NCBI RefSeq assembly: GCF_004366735.1
Contig: NZ_SOQX01000009.1
Span: 1-64,000, forward strand
Direction: 5' to 3'
Source of the DNA: Thiohalophilus thiocyanatoxydans
Lineage (GTDB): Bacteria; Pseudomonadota; Gammaproteobacteria; UBA6429; Thiohalophilaceae
Length of the DNA: 64,000 nucleotides
Position numbers and translations under genes: made by a program. Under the pieces are notes generated by a model. The model saw nothing but the letters and a program-made list of their open reading frames with translations, was not told where the DNA came from and searched no databases. Positions 24,528 through 33,516 of the stretch are shown here, piece after piece (the first letter of the stretch is position 1; each line of letters opens with the position of its first letter).

Positions 24528-25769
24528 ATGAGTGATTCCGACAATACCTTCGCGCAGGCGCGCAGAGAAAATGATGAGCGCTTGCTTGGCCAACTTGATG
24601 CCTTGCGTAACGGCGAGGATATGCAGGTTCTGGAGCCCTTTGCTCGCGCCTATCTCGGCATGTTTTACGAGATTGAGGACGAGCTTGCTCCGGCGGAAAA
24701 AGTCGCGATACTGGCCAATCGTGAGGTCAGTGACGCCGTGCTGGCGGGATTTGTTGCCGCCCTGCAACGCGATGATATTCCCCCGCCGTATGAAATCGGT
24801 GAACGCCTGGCCAGGGATGAAAGCATCCCCGGTGGTTACGTGGTACTCGCCGGCATGGATCGGCTGATGCAAATCGACCCTGACCAGCTTGAACAGCTTC
24901 CGGACTCGATATTGCAGTCGGCGCTCTGCTTTCATTTCGCCAATCAGACTTCGCAGCATGATGAATGGTTTGACAAGCTATTGGCTGATATTGCCATATC
25001 CGCACCGGCACTCAATGGTTTCTGGCAGGGGCTGATAAACAAAAACGCGCAAATGCTGCCGGGACTGCGCAAGCTTCTTGACGACCCTGGATGCGCCGAT
25101 CTGAATCGGGAAGTATTATTGCCGATACTGATTCGCTGGCAAAGCTGCAAAATGAAAACGTTCAAGGAGCTGATTTTTGCTGTGTTGCGTTACGCGGAGC
25201 ATGATGAGTTGCTGCAGGCGACGCGGGATATGGTTAATGATCCGAATGGCATCAAGGAAGAAAATAAACGTCTGTACTGGTTGGCAATCGCATTTTTGTT
25301 GTCACCGGAAGAGTTTGCCCAGGATCTGTCCACGTATATCGGTCGCGAGAAACAAAAAGTACTGCCGTTACTGGACTTTATGATGCGAGTCAGTGGTCCG
25401 GATGCCGAGACCGGTATCGAACTTTCACCGATGATGGATGCCCAGTTATTACGCATCATCGCGCCGATCTTTCCACCACAGGAACATTCCTATGGTCACC
25501 TGGGTGGTATTGATGTCAATTCACGCAATGTCATGCGCCTGTTCCACAGGCTGGCCACCGACACCCGGTCCGAGGCGGCTGAGGCGCTTAAATGGTTGCG
25601 TAAGGCGCGGGTTATGAAGATTTACAACAATGTTATCAAGCATGCCGAACAGCTGCAGAAAAAAATCAGTCGCGATGAATGCCCGGTGCCGGATTTTGCC
25701 TCCTACCTTGAAGGGTTGGAGAACAGTAACGACCTTATTCAGCGTCGTAACCGCTTCGACATCAAATGA
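24528..25769 (+). CDS. All-helical protein of unknown function
   Basis: A 413-residue soluble protein predicted to be almost all helix, with no membrane segment and no nucleotide-binding motif. The C-terminal third (LFHRLATDTRSEAAEALKWL, later HAEQLQKKISRDECPVPDF and EGLENSNDLIQRRNRF) reminds me of the helical-repeat ends of some large STAND NTPases, where similar helices precede a conserved NxxDL-type turn. That is a weak resemblance, not an assignment. The start has no good ribosome-binding site and the gene follows sensor-domain debris, so it may be a transferred or truncated gene. Confidence 0.6.
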   Translation: MSDSDNTFAQARRENDERLLGQLDALRNGEDMQVLEPFARAYLGMFYEIEDELAPAEKVAILANREVSDAVLAGFVAALQRDDIPPPYEIGERLARDESIPGGYVVLAGMDRLMQIDPDQLEQLPDSILQSALCFHFANQTSQHDEWFDKLLADIAISAPALNGFWQGLINKNAQMLPGLRKLLDDPGCADLNREVLLPILIRWQSCKMKTFKELIFAVLRYAEHDELLQATRDMVNDPNGIKEENKRLYWLAIAFLLSPEEFAQDLSTYIGREKQKVLPLLDFMMRVSGPDAETGIELSPMMDAQLLRIIAPIFPPQEHSYGHLGGIDVNSRNVMRLFHRLATDTRSEAAEALKWLRKARVMKIYNNVIKHAEQLQKKISRDECPVPDFASYLEGLENSNDLIQRRNRFDIK

Positions 25770-25800
25770 ACTGTCGCCTTTTCCTGGATCAAAAATCCAA

Positions 25801-26006
25801 CGCAGAGGCGCAAAGACGCAGAGGAGCGCAGAGTATTTATTCTGGTCGCAGGATTTAATAGCAGAATTGGTTGTTGCGCAATAAAATTGACAGCTGACAA
25901 AATATTGCCCGATCACTCTTGGTTTATATAAATTTCGTTGAAACACTTTGTTCTTTTCTCTGCGTCTTTGCATCCAAACAAGGGGCATAAACGCCTCTGT
26001 GTTAAT
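25801..26006. repeat. Octamer repeat pair (CGCAGAGG family) flanking an AT-rich interior
   Basis: Units such as CGCAGAGG and CGCAAAGA run from 25801 to 25833, starting 31 bases after a stop codon. Inverted units recur at 25957-25971 (TCTCTGCGTCTTTGC) and 25992-26006. The interior of about 125 bases is AT-rich and has no gene. The layout mirrors the elements at 241-388 and 473-620. The 332-base gap between genes holds nothing else that I can name. Confidence 0.75.
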
Positions 26007-26101
26007 ATCTTTCATAAATACAAGATCAGTTTACCTTTATTGCCCGGGCCGGTAAGATCGTCTGGTTTACGAGAATAGAATTGAGACGTGGAGAATATGT
26101 G

Positions 26102-26962
26102 ATGCGGTATGCAATAGGTCTGGTGCTGGTGTTTGTCATGCAGCTGGCCGGGGCGCATGAGGAGCCACAAATCGCGCAAGAATTGTGGTGGAGCGAGGCG
26201 TGGTGGAACGAAGGCAAAATTGAACCTCCGCGTAATTATGACGTTGCGGTTGAGTCTGCCAGCTATGAGAGCGACGGTGTAAAAATTCCGGCCATGCTGG
26301 CGCGGCCGAAGCAGGCCGGCAAGTTTCCGGCGGTATTGTTTCAGCACGGGCGCCGTGGTCTGGATGAGTTGGTCCGGCGTCACGTCAAGCGGCTGGCGGC
26401 GCGCGGCTTCGTGGTGCTGGCACCGGATATTTACCAGGCTCATTTTATCGGCACGCATCCGATCGAGCACGATTATGACCTGGAGAAGGACGTCAATCGG
26501 GGGGTGGACGCGCTGTTGGCACGCGAGGATATCCGCGGTGATCGAGCCTGCCTCTACTCCCATACGCGCGGCGGCTACTATACCCTGAAGGTGGCGACCA
26601 CCTTCGAGCGTCAGAAGTCGGAGGTGGCCTGCTATGTCTCCTATTACCCGCATCTGCAGGACCCCAACGCCCCGGAGCCGCTGCAGGTCTACGGCTATGC
26701 CGAAGAGGTCGATGAGCTGGCGATCCCCGTGCTGGTGTTTATCGGCGAGGATGAGCAGTATCAGCGCCGGCGGGTGATAGAAAGCAGCATCGAGGCCTTG
26801 CACAAAGAAGGCAAGTCGGCGCGCCTCATTGTCTACCCCGGGGTCGGGCGTGGCTTTGATTTTCGTCCCGAACAGGTGCGCACCTTCGCCGATGATCTGG
26901 CCTCGAAGGACGCCATCCAGCGTGCGGCCGACTTCATGCGCCGGCATCTGGGCGCGGATTAG
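26102..26962 (+). CDS. Exported dienelactone-hydrolase-fold protein lacking the catalytic triad
   Basis: A 286-residue protein with a signal peptide (MRYAIGLVLVFVMQLAGA). The fold is clear (AVLFQHGRRGLDELV, VVLAPDIYQAHF, DVNRGVDALL). At the nucleophile elbow, usually G-x-C/S-x-G-G, it reads SHTRGG, so Thr replaces Cys or Ser. At the usual PGxxHGF histidine it reads YPGVGRGF, so His is Arg. It is therefore likely non-hydrolytic or altered. GTGGAGA precedes the ATG chosen; a start at 26081 would add seven residues ahead of the signal. No functional partner is adjacent. Confidence 0.75.
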   Translation: MRYAIGLVLVFVMQLAGAHEEPQIAQELWWSEAWWNEGKIEPPRNYDVAVESASYESDGVKIPAMLARPKQAGKFPAVLFQHGRRGLDELVRRHVKRLAARGFVVLAPDIYQAHFIGTHPIEHDYDLEKDVNRGVDALLAREDIRGDRACLYSHTRGGYYTLKVATTFERQKSEVACYVSYYPHLQDPNAPEPLQVYGYAEEVDELAIPVLVFIGEDEQYQRRRVIESSIEALHKEGKSARLIVYPGVGRGFDFRPEQVRTFADDLASKDAIQRAADFMRRHLGAD

Positions 26963-27075
26963 CCCGGAGTCTGTTCTCGGTCCCCGTTTCGGGGCGGGGA
27001 AGTCGCTCATCGAGGACACCGATTAGGCCGAAGGGATGAACATTTTTTGTCCCGATTGCGATAGAATTGGCAGCT

Positions 27076-28146
27076 ATGAATATGAAATACAATACCGACG
27101 ATCTGCGTATTACCGCGCTCAAGGAAGTCATCCCCCCGGTGCAGTTGCATGGCGACTGCCCGATGACCGATGCCGCTTCGAAAATCATCTTCGAGACCCG
27201 TACGGCGATCCATAATATTCTGCGTGGCCGTGACGACCGGATACTGGTGATCATCGGTCCCTGCTCGGTACATGATCCGGAAGCGGCGGTGGAGTACGCC
27301 GGGCGCCTGAAGGCGCTGCGTGAGGAGCTGGGCGAGGATCTGCTGGTCGTTATGCGGGTCTATTTCGAAAAACCGCGCACCACGGTTGGCTGGAAGGGGC
27401 TGATCAACGATCCGGAACTGGATGAAAGTTTTAATATCAACAAGGGGCTGCATCTGGCGCGCAAGCTGTTGCTGGATGTGAACAACCTCGGGGTGCCGGC
27501 TGGTACCGAATTTTTGGATCTGATTACACCGCAGTATATTGCCGATCTGGTCAGCTGGGGCGCCATCGGCGCGCGCACTACCGAAAGCCAGGTGCATCGC
27601 GAGCTGGCCTCCGGGCTCTCCTGCCCGGTCGGTTTCAAGAACGGCACCGACGGTAAACTGAAGATCGCCATTGATGCGATTCGTGCTGCCAGTCAGCCGC
27701 ACAATTTTCTCTCCCTGACCAAGGCGGGTCACTCGGCGATCTTCGCCACCACCGGTAACGAGGATTGCCACATCATTCTGCGTGGCGGCAAGCAGCCCAA
27801 TTACGATGCGGCCAGTATTGATGCCGCCTGCCGGGAATTGCACGAGGCCGGCCTGGATGAAAAGGTGATGATCGACTTCAGTCACGCCAATAGCCAGAAG
27901 GAGTACAGGCGCCAGGTGGATGTCGGCCGGGATGTGGCCGGACAAATCGCGGCCGGCGATCGGCGTATCATGGGCGCGATGATCGAGAGCCATCTGGTGG
28001 CCGGCCGCCAGGATGTGCAGAACGACAGGCCGCTGGTCTACGGCCAGAGCATTACCGATGCCTGTATCGGCTGGGAGGAGAGCGAAGGCTTGCTCAGAGA
28101 ACTGGCGGAGGCAGTACGCCAGCGTCGCAACCACGAGGCCGCCTGA
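27076..28146 (+). CDS. 3-deoxy-7-phosphoheptulonate synthase, class I (AroFGH type)
   Basis: First enzyme of the shikimate pathway; joins phosphoenolpyruvate and erythrose 4-phosphate. The metal- and PEP-binding motifs are present: IIGPCSVHDPEAA, MRVYFEKPRTTVGWKG, AIGARTTESQVHRELASG, GFKNGTDG, and DFSHANSQK. At 356 residues from the ATG of MNMKYNTDDL it is the normal length for the E. coli-type class. A TTG three codons earlier is less likely. Which aromatic amino acid inhibits it cannot be decided here. It is monocistronic and followed at once by a heptamer repeat array. Confidence 0.95.
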   Translation: MNMKYNTDDLRITALKEVIPPVQLHGDCPMTDAASKIIFETRTAIHNILRGRDDRILVIIGPCSVHDPEAAVEYAGRLKALREELGEDLLVVMRVYFEKPRTTVGWKGLINDPELDESFNINKGLHLARKLLLDVNNLGVPAGTEFLDLITPQYIADLVSWGAIGARTTESQVHRELASGLSCPVGFKNGTDGKLKIAIDAIRAASQPHNFLSLTKAGHSAIFATTGNEDCHIILRGGKQPNYDAASIDAACRELHEAGLDEKVMIDFSHANSQKEYRRQVDVGRDVAGQIAAGDRRIMGAMIESHLVAGRQDVQNDRPLVYGQSITDACIGWEESEGLLRELAEAVRQRRNHEAA

Positions 28147-28154
28147 CGACCCGG

Positions 28155-28200
28155 CACTCAGCACTCAGAACTCAGAACTCAGAACTCAGAACTCAGAACT
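28155..28200. repeat. Tandem heptamer array (ACTCAGA family)
   Basis: About six and a half copies of a 7-base unit, ACTCAGC once and then ACTCAGA repeatedly, fill the gap between two convergent genes. The array begins 8 bases after the DAHP synthase stop and ends 1 base before the stop codon of the leftward GGDEF/EAL gene. There is no spacer structure, so it is not CRISPR. Confidence 0.95.
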
Positions 28201-28201
28201 A

Positions 28202-30070
28202 TTACTCCCGGGTGGGCTGGTTAAACCGCTCCAGCCATCCGAGCAGCGCCTCAAAAGGCATGGCGTCGGCGTAATAACTCCCCTGCCCCTGATCGCAGCC
28301 AAGTTCGCGTAACATTTCGGCGATCTCACGGCTTTCCACTCCTTCCCCCACCACCGTAAGTCCGAGATCATGAGCGAGATCGATGATCGCCCGCACCATG
28401 GAGGAGTCATCCGGTTGCTTGTGCATCGACTTGATGAAACTCTTGTCGATCTTTACCTCGCCAAGCGGCAGCTGTTTGAGATAAGTCATCGAGGAGTAGC
28501 CGGTCCCAAAGTCGTCAATCGATAAAACAATTCCGAGTTCATGCAGACGATGCAGGGTATGCAGTGCCCGTTTGTGGTTAACCATCATTGCGGTTTCGGT
28601 GATTTCAAGCGTGATGCGGGAAGGCTCGACGTTGTACTTGTCAATCAGGCTCTGCAGATATTCGACGAGTTCGAGATCCTGAAGATTCCACATGGACAGG
28701 TTAATCGCGACATTCAATGATTGTCCCTGTTGCTGTAACTGCTGGCTGCATTTGAGCGCCTGCTCCATGACCCAGTAGGTCAGCTGATTGATCAGGCCGG
28801 TATTTTCGGCAATATGAATAAAACGGCTGGTGGCTATATAACCGTGATCCGGATGTTCCCAGCGTGCCAGGGCCTCGAGACTGACGGCCTGGCCGTTATC
28901 AAGGTTGACCTTGGGCTGAAAATATAATTGTATGTTTTTATTTTCCAGATCAGTACGCAGATCACTAACCAGCTTGAGTTGCTCGAGTGTACTTGTTTTG
29001 TGTGTTTCGTCGTAGATTGTAATATCGGCACCGATACGCTTGGCGGCGTACATGGCCATTTCGCCATGGCGGATCAGGTTGATGGCATCCAGGGCATGTT
29101 CTGGATACAAGGCCACGCCGATGCTGGCCCCCAGATAGAACTCATGTCCCTCGATTTCGTAACCGTCACTCAATGTTTCCTGTATCCGGGTTGTTGTGGC
29201 GACAACCGATTCTTCCGATATCCTGTCAAGCAGGATGGCGAACTCATTGCTCACAATACGCGCCAGAATATCGTTCTCGCGGATTACGCTGTTCAACCGT
29301 TCGGCGATCAGGCATAGCAGGGCATCGCCGGCATAATGACCGAGTGTGTCATTGATCTCCTTAAGACGTTTTATGTCGATAATAAGCAGGGCAATACACT
29401 CTCCTTTGGGCAGAGAGCGCTCCAGTCGAAGTTCCGTTTGTTCGACCAGCGAGTTGCGATTGGATAGCCCGGTCAGGCTGTCATGCCTTTTCTGGAATTC
29501 CAGTTCCCGGCGTTGCTGGTCAAGGCGTCGGTATAACGAACTCAGGAACATGGCACACCAGATGGCCAGCCATAACAGAATCAGACTGGCGATGACCAGA
29601 GGGAGACCGGAGTGTTTTAAGAACGGGATGAAACCGCTTTTTTCCGTCTGGCGTAACAGATAGAGAGTGAGTTCGCTATTGGGGATCGATTGACTTGACC
29701 ATACCAGAGAAGTCTCTTTTAAATTGGCGTGACCATGGTTCGCGTCGCTTGCCAGCAATGGCGGAGTCAGTTCGGCGACTATCTCATTTGGCAAGGTATT
29801 GAATATGATGGCCTGTTGTCGATCAACAATAAAGAGGTTGTAGGGGAGAACCTGCTGACGGGTTTGAAAATTCCGCAGTAGTTGCCGAACCCTGGCCGGA
29901 TCACTGCCCTCAAGAATACTGGCCAGTTGCATGGCATTGTCCGTGGTGGACTTTGTCAATTCCTCGCTCCGCGTTTCGAGTGCAGTCTGATAGGTGATAT
30001 AACCAAACAGAATGATACCGAGTAGCGCGATACCGATAAAACCGAGAAATAATTTCCTGCTCAGATTCAT
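28202..30070 (-). CDS. Membrane GGDEF/EAL protein, probably a c-di-GMP phosphodiesterase
   Basis: A 622-residue protein with an N-terminal TM segment (about 7-27), a periplasmic sensor region to about 160 and a second TM segment (about 158-178). A GGDEF domain follows from about 195 and an EAL domain from about 375 to 610. The cyclase signature is degenerate, SNEF at 274-277 instead of GGDEF, so synthesis is unlikely. The EAL motifs are intact: SLEALARW, ITETAM, DDFGTGYSSM, KIDKSFI and GEGVES. I infer a phosphodiesterase responding to a periplasmic signal, with the GGDEF part possibly a GTP-binding regulator. Its 3' end touches a heptamer array. Confidence 0.9.
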   Translation of the reverse strand: MNLSRKLFLGFIGIALLGIILFGYITYQTALETRSEELTKSTTDNAMQLASILEGSDPARVRQLLRNFQTRQQVLPYNLFIVDRQQAIIFNTLPNEIVAELTPPLLASDANHGHANLKETSLVWSSQSIPNSELTLYLLRQTEKSGFIPFLKHSGLPLVIASLILLWLAIWCAMFLSSLYRRLDQQRRELEFQKRHDSLTGLSNRNSLVEQTELRLERSLPKGECIALLIIDIKRLKEINDTLGHYAGDALLCLIAERLNSVIRENDILARIVSNEFAILLDRISEESVVATTTRIQETLSDGYEIEGHEFYLGASIGVALYPEHALDAINLIRHGEMAMYAAKRIGADITIYDETHKTSTLEQLKLVSDLRTDLENKNIQLYFQPKVNLDNGQAVSLEALARWEHPDHGYIATSRFIHIAENTGLINQLTYWVMEQALKCSQQLQQQGQSLNVAINLSMWNLQDLELVEYLQSLIDKYNVEPSRITLEITETAMMVNHKRALHTLHRLHELGIVLSIDDFGTGYSSMTYLKQLPLGEVKIDKSFIKSMHKQPDDSSMVRAIIDLAHDLGLTVVGEGVESREIAEMLRELGCDQGQGSYYADAMPFEALLGWLERFNQPTRE

Positions 30071-30574
30071 GAGAGAGGGTCTTCAACCTTCCTTAGTTCA
30101 AGGTGTTAGACAAACTTTGGGTGGGCGACGTGCGTTCTTTCCCGTGACTCGATGGAGAACCCCGAAGCGGATTTATCATAACATCGTCAATGAGCTGCAG
30201 TATGAAAAAATCGGTATAGTTCAAAAGCCAGGGGCGATAATCGTTCGCAAAAATCGCTTGCCAGAGTCCCTGTTGGATCGGGTCATTCAGTTGTGCCTTG
30301 CCATTGATCAGGCGATCATTCTAGCGCGCTGTAGGTAGAATGATAGGGGGAGCCCCCGGCTCGGGGCACCGGTCAGTCAACCCGGGCATCTCCGCTGTTC
30401 CGGCCGGGGAAGTGCCCGGCTGTCATGGGGCGTGAAGTTACCAATGGCATCAGGAACTCAAATCTGCTATATACATGAAAATAATTGGGTCAATTTGTCA
30501 GATTTGCCGTATCCGGGATGAAACGGGATCGGGGTTTACGGCGTTGACTGTCGTCTTTGGGGGTGAGAATAACT
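30071..30574. other. Gene-free stretch with GC-rich hairpins
   Basis: No convincing gene lies here. The left part should hold the promoter of the leftward GGDEF/EAL gene. A GC-rich block at about 30350-30420 can fold: GCCCC at 30352-30356 with GGGGC at 30363-30367, and CCGGGCA at 30382-30388 with TGCCCGG at 30413-30419. It could be a structured leader or a terminator remnant. I looked for c-di-GMP riboswitch signatures and saw none. The right part is the leader of the response regulator. Confidence 0.4.
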
Positions 30575-31285
30575 GTGCATATCGCGCTGGTGGAAGATGA
30601 TCCGGCAATGCTGGAATTGCTTGTTTTGTGGTTGGAAGAGGCCGGTCACGACTGCGTCTGCTATCGTGAAGGTCAGGAATTTATTCGCCAGGCCAGCCAC
30701 AAAAACTTCGATGTGGTTCTGCTGGACTGGCTGTTGCCGAATCTCTCCGGTGAGCAAATTCTCTCGCGACTGAAGCATCAGGCGGAATGGGATACCCCTA
30801 TCGTGTTTGTCACTGCCCGCGACTCCGAAGAGGATATGGTCCGAATGCTCAATCAGGGGGCCGATGATTATCTGGTCAAACCGATACATCAGCCGGTACT
30901 GATGGCCCGGATCAATGCGGTGACTCGTCGCTCGCACAAGGCTGCAACGGAGGGGGGCTTCACCCTGAACGAGTTCAGGGTCGATCCGGAATCACGACTG
31001 GTCACCCGTCATGAAGAGCCGATCAAGCTGACCGATAAAGAGTTCAAGCTGGTGACCCTGATGTTCCAGAATATGGGCCGTCTGCTGTCGCGCGACTACA
31101 TCCTTTCCTCGGTCTGGGGTTACGATGCCAGCCTCAATACCCGCACCGTGGATACCCACGTGAGCCGGATCCGCAAAAAACTCGAGCTGTTTCCGGAGCA
31201 GGGCTGGCGGCTCAGCTCCATTTACCACCAGGGCTACCGGCTGGAGCAGATTTCTGCCGAAGAGCCGGGTTCGGCCACCGGCTGA
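30575..31285 (+). CDS. Orphan OmpR-type response regulator
   Basis: A 236-residue DNA-binding response regulator. The receiver domain has the acidic pair in ALVEDDP, phospho-acceptor D51 in VVLLDWLLPN, FVTARD and the conserved lysine in YLVKPI. The C-terminal winged helix has KLTDKEFKLVTLMFQNMGRLLSRDYIL and RTVDTHVSRIRKKL. I chose the GTG at 30575 because the G-rich GGGGGTGAG lies before it; the longest frame starts at TTG 30557. No histidine kinase is adjacent, so the partner is unknown; the hybrid kinase at 36766 is a possible but unlinked candidate. Confidence 0.88.
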   Translation: MHIALVEDDPAMLELLVLWLEEAGHDCVCYREGQEFIRQASHKNFDVVLLDWLLPNLSGEQILSRLKHQAEWDTPIVFVTARDSEEDMVRMLNQGADDYLVKPIHQPVLMARINAVTRRSHKAATEGGFTLNEFRVDPESRLVTRHEEPIKLTDKEFKLVTLMFQNMGRLLSRDYILSSVWGYDASLNTRTVDTHVSRIRKKLELFPEQGWRLSSIYHQGYRLEQISAEEPGSATG

Positions 31286-31527
31286 GCGGGTGCCCACTAT
31301 CCCGACGCCGGGCGTCATCCCCGGGCAGTGGCCGAACGACCGCCCGGCCCACCGGGCCACTGGAATCCGCGACTGGTAGAGCGACCTCCCTCGAAGCTTT
31401 TTTTTAGTGTGTTCAGTGACCTGGGGAGCCCGGCGGGTTTTTCATGCTATCCCGGGCCGGGATTTTTGGGCGTGATGTAATCTTCTTTGGAACTGAAATA
31501 TCCTGCCTGTTTTTTCTCCAAATCTAG

Positions 31528-31533
31528 TATAAT
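31528..31533 (+). promoter_or_regulatory. Consensus -10 box upstream of typA
   Basis: TATAAT in TCTAGTATAATAGG is a perfect -10 hexamer, 43 bases before the typA start. No good -35 is seen at the usual distance. The region 31286-31500 between the response regulator and this box holds no gene, only GC-rich hairpin-like sequence such as GACGCCGGGCGTC. Confidence 0.5.
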
Positions 31534-31575
31534 AGGCCCCTTTTGCCGCTCTCGCGGCCCCGCTGGAGAACTTTT

Positions 31576-33390
31576 GTGATCGAGAATCTGCGCAACATCG
31601 CCATTATTGCCCACGTTGACCATGGCAAGACCACCCTGGTGGACAAGCTGCTGGGCCAGTCCGGAACGCTGGAGAGCCGGGGGGAGGTGCAGGAGCGGAT
31701 CATGGACTCCAACGATCTGGAAAAAGAGCGCGGCATCACCATCCTGGCCAAGAATACCGCCATCAAGTGGGGGGATTATCGGATCAATATCGTTGACACC
31801 CCCGGGCATGCCGATTTCGGCGGCGAGGTGGAGCGGGTGCTGTCGATGGTCGACTCGGTGCTGCTGCTGGTGGACGCGGTGGACGGGCCCATGCCCCAGA
31901 CCCGCTTCGTGACCGAGAAGGCCCTGGCCCGCGGTCTCAAGCCGATCGTGGTGATTAACAAGATCGACCGCCCCGGCGCGCGGCCCGACTGGGTGCTGGA
32001 TCAGACCTTCGATCTGTTCGATCGCCTGGGCGCTTCCGACGAGCAGCTCGACTTCCCGGTGGTCTACGCCTCGGCACTGAACGGCTATGCCGGTCTCGAT
32101 TCCGATGTACGCGACGGCGATATGACCCCGTTGTTTCAGACCATTGTCGATCGGGTCAATTTTCCCGATGTGGATCCCGACGCCCCGCTGCAGATGCAGA
32201 TCAGCCAGCTCGATTACAACAGCTACGTGGGCGTTATCGGCATCGGCCGCATCACTCGCGGCAAGCTGCGTACCAACACCAGCGTGGTGATCGTGGATCG
32301 CCACGGCAAGCGGCGTAACGGCCGGGTCCAGCAGGTGCTGGGCTTTCTCGGCCTGGAACGTCACGAGGTGCCCGAGGCCCAGGCCGGGGACATCATTGCC
32401 ATCACCGGTATCGACGGCATGAATATCTCCGACACCCTGTGCGATCCGGCCAATGTCGAAGCCCTGCCGGCCCTGCTGGTGGACGAGCCCACCGTGAGCG
32501 TGATGTTCGTGGTCAACAACTCCCCCTTCGCCGGGCAGGACGGCAAGTACGTCACCTCGCGCCAGATCCAGGAGCGCCTGGAGCGGGAGCTGATCCACAA
32601 CGTCGCCCTGCGCGTCGAGCCGACCGGGGATCCGGACAAGTTCCGGGTCTCCGGCCGCGGCGAACTGCATTTGTCGATTCTGATCGAGAACATGCGCCGC
32701 GAAGGCTACGAGCTGGGCGTCTCCCGGCCCGAGGTCATCTATCGCGAGGTGGACGGCCAGCGTCATGAGCCATACGAACAGCTGACCGTGGATGTGGAAG
32801 AGCAGCACCAGGGCGGGGTGATGGAAAAACTCGGCCAGCGCGGCGCCGAACTGACCAACATGGCGCCCGACGGCAAGGGCCGGGTCCGGCTCGACTTTAT
32901 GATTCCCTCGCGCGGACTGATCGGCTTTCGCACCGAGTTTCTCACCGCCACCCAGGGCTCCGGTCTGCTTTACAGCGTCTTCGATCATTACGGCCCGCTG
33001 CGCGGCGGCAGCTTCGGGCAGCGTAACAACGGTGTGCTGATTGCCAATGGCAACGGCAAGGCCCTGGCCTATGCCCTGTTTAACCTGCAGGAGCGCGGGC
33101 GGCTTTTCATCGGTCACGGCACGGATGTGTATGAGGGCATGATCATCGGCATCCATGCGCGCGACAACGATCTGGTAGTCAACCCGCTCAAGGCCAAGCA
33201 GCTCACCAACGTCCGTGCCGCCGGGACCGACGAGAACATCCTGCTGACCCCGCCGATCAACCTGAGCCTGGAACAGGCCCTGGAGTTCATCGATGACGAT
33301 GAACTGGTGGAGGTGACCCCGCACCATATCCGTCTGCGCAAGAAATTCCTCAAGGAGCACGAGCGCAAGAAAGCGGCCCGCGCCAGCTGA
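31576..33390 (+). CDS. typA: Ribosome-associated GTPase TypA/BipA
   Basis: Translational GTPase of the elongation-factor family, needed for growth at low temperature or stress and for 50S assembly. The 604 residues match the family. The G1 motif AHVDHGKTT is at the N-terminus, then the switch [20 protein letters not shown] (G3) and [10 protein letters not shown] (G4). The BipA C-terminal domain ([19 protein letters not shown]...[12 protein letters not shown]) is complete. The GTG at 31576 follows CTGGAG by about 9 bases. The frame is open 33 bases further upstream, but that extension lacks homology. Confidence 0.97.
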   Translation: MIENLRNIAIIAHVDHGKTTLVDKLLGQSGTLESRGEVQERIMDSNDLEKERGITILAKNTAIKWGDYRINIVDTPGHADFGGEVERVLSMVDSVLLLVDAVDGPMPQTRFVTEKALARGLKPIVVINKIDRPGARPDWVLDQTFDLFDRLGASDEQLDFPVVYASALNGYAGLDSDVRDGDMTPLFQTIVDRVNFPDVDPDAPLQMQISQLDYNSYVGVIGIGRITRGKLRTNTSVVIVDRHGKRRNGRVQQVLGFLGLERHEVPEAQAGDIIAITGIDGMNISDTLCDPANVEALPALLVDEPTVSVMFVVNNSPFAGQDGKYVTSRQIQERLERELIHNVALRVEPTGDPDKFRVSGRGELHLSILIENMRREGYELGVSRPEVIYREVDGQRHEPYEQLTVDVEEQHQGGVMEKLGQRGAELTNMAPDGKGRVRLDFMIPSRGLIGFRTEFLTATQGSGLLYSVFDHYGPLRGGSFGQRNNGVLIANGNGKALAYALFNLQERGRLFIGHGTDVYEGMIIGIHARDNDLVVNPLKAKQLTNVRAAGTDENILLTPPINLSLEQALEFIDDDELVEVTPHHIRLRKKFLKEHERKKAARAS

Positions 33391-33470
33391 CAACGGTCCA
33401 TGAACGCCCGACCGCCTTGCCCGGTGCAAAAGGCGGCTTCCCGCCTTGGCGTGTATGGGGGAAGGCTTTA

Positions 33471-33486
33471 TGATGGATATCCATCA
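33471..33486. promoter_or_regulatory. 16-bp perfect palindrome, candidate operator
   Basis: TGATGGATATCCATCA is perfectly palindromic and lies 30 bases before the start codon of the membrane protein at 33517, in its likely promoter region. A 7-bp GC hairpin at 33430-33447 (AAGGCGG with CCGCCTT) lies between typA and this site. The cognate protein is unknown. Confidence 0.5.
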
Positions 33487-33516
33487 ATAAAAAGCACGCA
33501 GCACAAGGAGGCGGTC

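Noticed and set aside
28155-28200. Possible CRISPR array
   Set aside because: The 7-base units are directly adjacent with no spacers and no cas genes are present.
30012-30338. 108-residue plus-strand frame upstream of the response regulator
   Set aside because: It overlaps the start of the GGDEF/EAL gene, lacks a ribosome-binding site and shows no family pattern.
30340-30560. c-di-GMP riboswitch between the GGDEF/EAL gene and the response regulator
   Set aside because: The region is GC-rich and can fold, but the GEMM conserved bases are absent.
31447-33429. 660-residue open frame on the minus strand across typA
   Set aside because: Antisense to an intact typA; the translation is low-complexity in composition and shows no motif.
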